Assembly (NCBI RefSeq): GCF_023101665.1
Contig: NZ_CP082161.1
Coordinates: forward strand, 4,526,001 to 4,590,000
From: Bradyrhizobium sp. 195
Lineage (GTDB): Bacteria > Pseudomonadota > Alphaproteobacteria > Rhizobiales > Xanthobacteraceae
DNA length: 64,000 nucleotides
Reading direction: 5' to 3'
Shown here: piece after piece, positions 59,163-64,000 of the stretch
Position numbering within the stretch: position 1 is the stretch's first letter
How the letters are laid out: each line of letters opens with the position of its first letter
Made by a program: the position numbers and the translations under genes
Notes under the pieces: generated by a model
The model's database searches: none
What the model was told of the DNA's origin: nothing
The model's input: the letters and a program-made list of their open reading frames with translations, nothing else

Positions 59163-60172
59163 GCGGCGTTGCATGGTGGTCCCAGACGGCGGCAGCCAAT
59201 TCCAACGCGGACCCTAGCGTCGGGTGGGCGGAGGGAATGGCGCCCAGCAGCGTCAATGACAGCGCGCGGGCTGAGATGGCCTCCGTCAAGAAGTGGGCGG
59301 ACGACATCGCAGGCGCGACGGTAACGGGTGGAAGTTCGACCGCCTACACCCTCTCTACTTTCCAGAGCTTTGACACCCTTGCCCGGCTCAATGGGCAGGT
59401 CATTGCGTTCACGCCGCACACAACCAGTACGGCCGGCTCTCCGAATATCACGCTCAACGTTGACTCCCTCGGAGCCAAGACGATCCAGCTAAATCCTGGC
59501 GTGGACGTTCCAGCCGGCTATTTGGTCGCAGGCTCGCCCTATGTCGTGATCTACAACGCCGCAAACGGCGTTTTCTATCTACAAAACTCATTCGCTAATC
59601 CGTACCTGATCCCGATCGGCGCCACGATCGATTTCATCGGCTCGACTTCGCCCAATTCGAGCTTTGTGCTGCCATATGGTCAGGCGATCTCGCGTTCGAC
59701 TTATTCGACGCTGTTCTCGCTGATCTCGACCACTTACGGCAGCGGCGATGGTTCGAGCACGTTCAACATTCCCGATCTTCGCGGGCGGGTGGTCGCCGGC
59801 AAGGATGACATGGGGGGCAGCGCCGCGAGCCGGTTGTCTGGCAGCTTTATCACGGGACCCACAACGCTCGGCGGAACGGGCGGTTCCGAGTCCCGCCAGC
59901 TCGCAACGTCTAACTTGCCTCCCTATACCCCGGCTGGCTCGATCGGCGGCTCCATCTCTTCGAACCCGTACAGTATCCAGATCGGGAACGGCACGTCTCA
60001 TGGCTCGCTGGCTACCGGGGCTGACTCCAGCTACCCCAAAACGAACGAGGCTGCCCTATCATTTTCGATGTCAGGCGCGACGTTCACAGGCACAGCGCAA
60101 GGCGGCACGAGCGCTGCGTTCGGCATTCTTCAGCCGACCATGGTTCTGAACAAGCTTCTGAGGATCATCTGA
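59159..60172 (+). CDS. Phage tail collar domain protein
   Basis: 337 residues from the ATG overlapping the previous stop. Beta-rich repeats (LNVDSLGAKTIQLNPGVDVP) lead to a tail-collar domain: PIGATIDFIGSTSPNSSFVL, PYGQAISRSTYSTLFSLI, STFNIPDLRGRVVAGKDDMG. It ends with the G-rich collar tail and LNKLLRII. Such proteins form tail fibres or receptor-binding tips. Its place before scaffold and capsid genes is unusual for a phage. Confidence 0.88.
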   Translation: MSGVAWWSQTAAANSNADPSVGWAEGMAPSSVNDSARAEMASVKKWADDIAGATVTGGSSTAYTLSTFQSFDTLARLNGQVIAFTPHTTSTAGSPNITLNVDSLGAKTIQLNPGVDVPAGYLVAGSPYVVIYNAANGVFYLQNSFANPYLIPIGATIDFIGSTSPNSSFVLPYGQAISRSTYSTLFSLISTTYGSGDGSSTFNIPDLRGRVVAGKDDMGGSAASRLSGSFITGPTTLGGTGGSESRQLATSNLPPYTPAGSIGGSISSNPYSIQIGNGTSHGSLATGADSSYPKTNEAALSFSMSGATFTGTAQGGTSAAFGILQPTMVLNKLLRII

Positions 60173-60176
60173 TCCG

Positions 60177-60503
60177 ATGACCTGGACCGCGAAACTCAAG
60201 GCGCACAGCGCCAGCAAACAGCCAAAGCCGCGCAAGCCGCGGGCTGCCCGCTACACGACACTTGCTCAGACACGACGGCCGAACGAAGAGACCGGGGACC
60301 CCGGCGAGGTGATGGCTGTCAATTATCGCTTCGATGGCAGCACGGTAACGCTGACAGACGCGAAGGGCTCGCCGATTGACGGTGAGAAAGCCAGTTACGT
60401 TTTGCAACCAGGCCAGACCGCGGAGCGCATTGCGACCCGTCTCGCCTTGGTAGGGAGGGAGCGCACGAGCTACACCGCTCCGGATGCAGCATGGGTTGTT
60501 TAG
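60177..60503 (+). CDS. Hypothetical phage protein (108 aa)
   Basis: 108 residues with a basic start (TAKLKAHSASKQPKPRKPRA) and a small beta domain (VNYRFDGSTVTLTDAKGSPI, ATRLALVGRERTSY). The pattern resembles short accessory proteins encoded behind collar-type fibre genes. A terminator follows after 52 bases. Confidence 0.55.
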   Translation: MTWTAKLKAHSASKQPKPRKPRAARYTTLAQTRRPNEETGDPGEVMAVNYRFDGSTVTLTDAKGSPIDGEKASYVLQPGQTAERIATRLALVGRERTSYTAPDAAWVV

Positions 60504-60555
60504 ATTTTCAGAGCTTGGCGTGGGATCTCCGTCCCAGGTCGAGGTCCATGACTAA

Positions 60556-60593
60556 GCGGCGAGAGCTTTCCTTGTGTCTCTCGCCGCCTTTTT
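60556..60593 (+). terminator. Rho-independent terminator before the scaffold gene
   Basis: A perfect 10-bp stem (GCGGCGAGAG / CTCTCGCCGC) with a 12-base loop, followed by CTTTTT. It ends 22 bases before the scaffold start, separating the fibre genes from the capsid genes. Confidence 0.8.
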
Positions 60594-60615
60594 GGACCGT
60601 TTGAAGGATTGGTAA

Positions 60616-61551
60616 ATGCAGGCCGACGCCCGCGCAGATGCGCCCGTCAGTGAATCTACCGAGTTGACCGTCGCCACCGCGGCGGAAGTCTTGTCGTCTG
60701 AACTCCATGACGATGCTGTCCCGGTTGAACGCCGCACGCCAGCCGTTGAGGAGGAGGAAGCGAACCCGCCTACCCTGAACGATGATACTAAGATCACGCT
60801 CAAGGACGGCGCCGAGCTTTCATTGCGAGAATTGAAGCGCGGCTACATTAGCCGCAAGACGTTTACCGCGAAAACCCAGGCCCTCGCTGAAGAGCGAGCT
60901 CGCTTTGAGGAGGTTCGCGCTCAAATCGAACGCCACGCAGGCCTGGTCGCAGAATTGCGCCAAACGCTAGACGTGGTCGCCGCTATCCTACTGCCTCAGC
61001 AACCCGATCCGAGCCTGATCGATGCTGACCCTCAGCTCTGGAAGGACCAACAGGCGGATTACGAGTTCAAGATGGGCATCATTGCGCATGCCCAGCAAAC
61101 CGCTCGGAACGAAATCGAGGCTGCGAAGGCAGCACGCGACGCCGAAGGGCGCGATCTCGTGCATCGGCAGTTGTTGGCGAGGCAACAGCAGCAAGAAAAG
61201 CTGCTCGAGCACATGCCGGAACTGGCGAACACGAAGGAAGCCCGGCGATTTCAGGAAGACGCAATCGACACCATGGCTGAATACGGCTGCTCGGTTGAGG
61301 AGCTCAACACCATGCTCAACGATTGGCGAAATTTCCGGATCGTGCGCGATCTGACCCGCTACCTGAAGGCCAAGAAATCGGTCTCTCAGGTCAAGGACAA
61401 GGTTGCAGGCGCCCCCGTGTTGACGAGCAACAGACGCATGGACAGGGCCGCAAGGTCCGACCGCGTCGCGCGAACGAAATTCGAGCATTTCCAGAACACC
61501 GGGCGACTGGATGACGCAGCAGCGATCCTCGCCCAACGCATGAAAGACTGA
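60616..61551 (+). CDS. Phage scaffolding-type protein
   Basis: 311 residues, acidic and disordered at the start (PAVEEEEANPPTLNDDTKIT), then ITLKDGAELSLRELKRGYIS and a long coiled coil (LAEERARFEEVRAQIERHAG, ARNEIEAAKAARDAEGRDLV). The composition and the place directly before the capsid gene fit an internal scaffold. Basic C-terminus. Stop is 2 bases before the capsid start. Confidence 0.75.
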   Translation: MQADARADAPVSESTELTVATAAEVLSSELHDDAVPVERRTPAVEEEEANPPTLNDDTKITLKDGAELSLRELKRGYISRKTFTAKTQALAEERARFEEVRAQIERHAGLVAELRQTLDVVAAILLPQQPDPSLIDADPQLWKDQQADYEFKMGIIAHAQQTARNEIEAAKAARDAEGRDLVHRQLLARQQQQEKLLEHMPELANTKEARRFQEDAIDTMAEYGCSVEELNTMLNDWRNFRIVRDLTRYLKAKKSVSQVKDKVAGAPVLTSNRRMDRAARSDRVARTKFEHFQNTGRLDDAAAILAQRMKD

Positions 61552-61553
61552 CA

Positions 61554-62558
61554 ATGACTGTCGTTTCCGGAACGTTGCAGACCTACGATCGTGTAGGTAA
61601 CCGCGAAGACCTGGAGGATGTTGTCTACAACATCTCGCCGAAGGACACCCCGTTTGTGTCTCTGATCGGCTCTGTCCCGGTCTCCGCAACTCGTCATGAC
61701 TGGCAGACGGACGCGCTTCGCGCGCCGGCTGCGAACGCCCAGGTCGAAGGCGACGACTATGCCTTCCAGACCAAGAGCCCGACCGTTCGCGTTCAGAACT
61801 TCACCCAGATCGCGAGCGATACCCTGATCGTTTCCAACTCTCAGGAAAAGGCAGACAAGGCCGGCCGAAAGTCTGAGCTTGGCTATCAGCTCGCCAAGAT
61901 GGGCGCGGAGATCAAGAAGGACGTTGAGCTTTCGCTGGTGTCCAATACGGCATCTTCTGCCGGCAGCACGACGACCGGCCGCGTCTCGGCAGGCTTCCCG
62001 GCCTGGATCTCGTCCGCGACGTCCACGAACGGCTTGCGTGGCGCAACCGGCACCTCTGGCGGTTTCAGTTCTGGTACCGGACTGGTGGCCGCTGCCACCA
62101 ACGGCACCCAGCGCGCCTTCACCAAGACCATGCTCGATACCGCCATTTCCACTTGCTACAACGCCGGCGGCAATCCGACCACGGTGATGGTCTCGCCGTA
62201 CAACAAGCGCGTTTTCTCGACCTTCATGTCGGACAGCAACGTTGCGCAGCAGCGCTCCGCTGCGAACGGCAAGAAGACCGCCATTGTTGCGGCGGCGGAT
62301 ATGTACCTGTCGGACTTCGGCGAGCTGGCCGTGGTGCCGAACCGGGTAATGCTCAACGCCTCCGCCTCTCGCAACGTGATGGTCATTGACCCGGACTATG
62401 TCGCGCGCGGCGTTTTCCGTGCGATGCAGACGGAGAAGCTTGCAAAGACCGGCGACGCCGAAAAGCGGGCTGTCGTGACTGAGTTCTGCTTGGTCATGAA
62501 GAACGAGCTCGCTTCCACCGTCATTGCCGACACCTACGGCCTGACCGCCGGCACCTAA
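61554..62558 (+). CDS. Phage major capsid-type protein (DUF5309/SU10-like)
   Basis: 334 residues. TLQTYDRVGNREDLEDVVYN, then ISPKDTPFVSLIGSVPVSAT is the usual start of this capsid family, with HDWQTDAL and the ASDTLIVSNSQEKADKAGR segment. Later VMVSPYNKRVFSTFM and MYLSDFGELAVVPNR belong to the HK97-like core. It should form the icosahedral shell. It is preceded by the scaffold gene and followed by a small decoration-like protein. Confidence 0.88.
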   Translation: MTVVSGTLQTYDRVGNREDLEDVVYNISPKDTPFVSLIGSVPVSATRHDWQTDALRAPAANAQVEGDDYAFQTKSPTVRVQNFTQIASDTLIVSNSQEKADKAGRKSELGYQLAKMGAEIKKDVELSLVSNTASSAGSTTTGRVSAGFPAWISSATSTNGLRGATGTSGGFSSGTGLVAAATNGTQRAFTKTMLDTAISTCYNAGGNPTTVMVSPYNKRVFSTFMSDSNVAQQRSAANGKKTAIVAAADMYLSDFGELAVVPNRVMLNASASRNVMVIDPDYVARGVFRAMQTEKLAKTGDAEKRAVVTEFCLVMKNELASTVIADTYGLTAGT

Positions 62559-62569
62559 GGAAAACGAAC

Positions 62570-63004
62570 ATGCCTGTTACTCACTTTCCGATCTCGGTTG
62601 CTGATGCGGCGACCTACACTGTGGACCCGGACAATTCCGGCCTGGTTCACTACATGCCGGATCTCACGGCGACCTGCACGATTACTCTGCCGACGCCTCA
62701 GACGGGGCTTTGGTTCGAGTTCGCCTATATCGGCGCAGCCGCTGATGCCCAGAACTGGATCATCAGCACCGGCTCGAACACGAATTACTACAAGGGCGGC
62801 GTGATCCACATGGACGCCGACGCAGGCGCCGGCACTGACGAGCTTGTGCCTGTCCGAAGCAACGGCAGTTCCAATGCCAAGTTAACCGTTGTGACGCCTG
62901 ACGTCGGAACGCGCGTGAGGATCGAGTGCGCCGATGGCACGCACTGGAACGTCGTCGGGCATGTTGTCAGCACGACCGTCCCGACCATGGCGGATCTGCC
63001 TTAA
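62570..63004 (+). CDS. Small beta-rich phage protein, possible capsid decoration
   Basis: 144 residues, no signal peptide, beta-strand rich (THFPISVADAATYTVDPDNS, ATCTITLPTPQTGLWFEFAY, RVRIECADGTHWNVVGHV). Size and position 11 bases after the capsid gene suggest a decoration or head-fibre protein. AAGGAAAACGAAC upstream. No family recognised with certainty. Confidence 0.6.
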   Translation: MPVTHFPISVADAATYTVDPDNSGLVHYMPDLTATCTITLPTPQTGLWFEFAYIGAAADAQNWIISTGSNTNYYKGGVIHMDADAGAGTDELVPVRSNGSSNAKLTVVTPDVGTRVRIECADGTHWNVVGHVVSTTVPTMADLP

Positions 63005-63011
63005 CACGGCT

Positions 63012-63035
63012 GGGGCGGCCCTACGGGGCCGCTCC
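63012..63035 (+). terminator. Hairpin with UACG tetraloop (attenuator)
   Basis: A 10-bp GC-rich stem (GCGGCCC / GGGCCGC core) closed by C(TACG)G, a very stable tetraloop type. No T-run, so it is more likely a partial terminator or RNA-end protector after the capsid genes. Confidence 0.55.
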
Positions 63036-63056
63036 TCCTCTACGGAGCAAGCACGA

Positions 63057-63362
63057 ATGGAAGATTGGAAGATCCTCTCGCGCGATGAAGACGGCACCGT
63101 GACCTATTTCATGGACATCGGCAACGCGTGGGTGGTCAAGACGGAGACCCCCGTAGATGATCTGCTCGCGGCGAACAGCGAAGATTTCAACAACTCCCTT
63201 GGACAGCGTTTCGGCGACGGCAAGGTGGTGTCCCGCCTGCCTCTCAATTTGTTCTTTGACAAGCTGGCCGAGCCGATGAAGCAGCGCGATCGGAAATACA
63301 TCAAGCGGTTTCTAAACGACTCCAGCCACGCCGCATTCCGTACCTTCAAGGGAAACATCTAG
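63057..63362 (+). CDS. Hypothetical phage protein (101 aa)
   Basis: 101 residues from the ATG after ACGGAGCAAG. DWKILSRDEDGTVTYFMDIG, then LPLNLFFDKLAEPMKQRDRK. No domain recognised; it belongs to the structural gene block. Its stop touches the next start (TAGATG). Confidence 0.55.
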   Translation: MEDWKILSRDEDGTVTYFMDIGNAWVVKTETPVDDLLAANSEDFNNSLGQRFGDGKVVSRLPLNLFFDKLAEPMKQRDRKYIKRFLNDSSHAAFRTFKGNI

Positions 63363-64000
63363 ATGACGAACGCTCTAACCCTGACGGAGGCGGCAGAACG
63401 CCTCGCTCCCGTCTTTGCTGAAGAGACCGGAACGTCTACGGCCCTGGTATCCAGCCCCAAGGGCAAGTGGTTGTCGCTCGATGACGCCGCGGCGATGCTG
63501 TCCGATCGGGTAATCGGCAAGGTGCCTGCGGAGCGCAAGTCAAAGAAAGCCGAGATCACTGTCACTGAAGCCGCAAAGCAGATCGAGACGCCCTTCGCTG
63601 ATCTGTCCGAGCTGCGGCGGGCTCGAGCTGCCGCTACCCGCAAGCAGCTGGAGCATCACGCGACGCTTACGGATTTCATTGATCGGGCCTTGCCGCTGTT
63701 CGACGGCATGGATGACATGGCGGTTCTTTCTAATCCGGACTTCCAGGCCGTGTACGGCTATGCGATTGGCCTCAGGCAGCCTTATGAAGCCGCCTGCAAG
63801 GAGGAGGATGAGGCGTGGAAAGCGGAGTGTGCGGCTGAAGTCGAAGCCTTCGAGGCGCTTCGGCCAGATTGGTCAGCAGAAGATACCGAGCGGGTTGTCT
63901 CCATGCTGGAAGGTCTTGGCAGCACCAGGGCAGAGCTTCAGCAACTGTGGCTGACACCGACGCCTCTCAAGCTGTCGAGCCCAGTCTGTCAGCAAATCGC
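63363..64000 (+). CDS. Hypothetical phage protein, cut by window end
   Basis: An ATG directly behind the previous stop opens a frame that stays open for 212 codons to the edge. ALTLTEAAERLAPVFAEETG at the start and a helical acidic middle (EEDEAWKAECAAEVEAFEAL) give no clear family. It could be another head-assembly protein. The C-terminus is missing. Confidence 0.6.
   Translation, partial: MTNALTLTEAAERLAPVFAEETGTSTALVSSPKGKWLSLDDAAAMLSDRVIGKVPAERKSKKAEITVTEAAKQIETPFADLSELRRARAAATRKQLEHHATLTDFIDRALPLFDGMDDMAVLSNPDFQAVYGYAIGLRQPYEAACKEEDEAWKAECAAEVEAFEALRPDWSAEDTERVVSMLEGLGSTRAELQQLWLTPTPLKLSSPVCQQI

Larger units (their letters stand above)
53644..64000 (+). mobile_element. Prophage or phage satellite, left part (continues past window)
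   Basis: Sixteen plus-strand genes with overlapping ends: integrase, unknown, AlpA, two small proteins, RepA-like helicase, terminase small subunit, tail-collar protein, scaffold, DUF5309-type capsid and small structural proteins. No large terminase, portal or lysis gene lies within the 10.4 kb seen. The left border is taken at the integrase and the true att site is not resolved. Confidence 0.8.

Overview
The window looks like a chromosome segment of a Bradyrhizobium-type alphaproteobacterium. The grounds are high-GC codon use, the palindromic GAGCATGATC repeat typical of that lineage, the rlpA-dacC-tmk-holB-metG-tatD gene order, several tiny conserved proteins, and promoter-like sites matching the sigma-EcfG (general stress) consensus. 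No tRNA, rRNA or CRISPR array was found.

1-25.2 kb is a catabolic and uptake region. It opens with the end of a copper amine oxidase, then a TonB-dependent receptor paired with a PepSY-TM protein. Three complete TRAP transporters follow within about 18 kb. The first is divergent from a GntR regulator and an SMP-30 lactonase and is followed by a type II dehydroquinase-like gene with altered active-site positions. The second is DctP plus a fused DctQM plus an acyl-CoA ligase. The third is on the minus strand. Between them lie a twice-frameshifted M24 peptidase pseudogene and a LysR / ABC-binding-protein / nitroreductase / DUF4863 cluster that resembles the pnb genes for 4-nitrobenzoate conversion to protocatechuate.

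25.3-41.5 kb is core genome: the minus-strand rlpA, dacC, tmk, holB, metG, tatD, metallo-hydrolase row (MetG carries a histone-H1-like lysine-rich tail), then YqhA, the F1-ATPase zeta inhibitor, a PLD-VTT fusion with an EEP nuclease, many small proteins, and an H-NS-type oligomerisation domain with no DNA-binding half.

41.58-53.5 kb is a probable integrated island flanked by a perfect 17-bp direct repeat. It holds two single-domain response regulators, two copies of a structured leader that hides the ribosome binding site of small genes, a serine recombinase with repeated candidate target sites, a recently inserted IS21-family element (7-bp target duplication), and, next to the right repeat, a tyrosine recombinase heading an overlapping operon with a helicase-like ATPase and two unknown proteins.

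53.6-64 kb is the left part of a second element: integrase, AlpA, RepA-like helicase, terminase small subunit, tail-collar protein, scaffold and major capsid, with no large terminase or portal inside the window. The int-alpA-rep-terS order recalls phage satellites (PICI-like), but the element runs off the right edge, so an ordinary prophage is not excluded.
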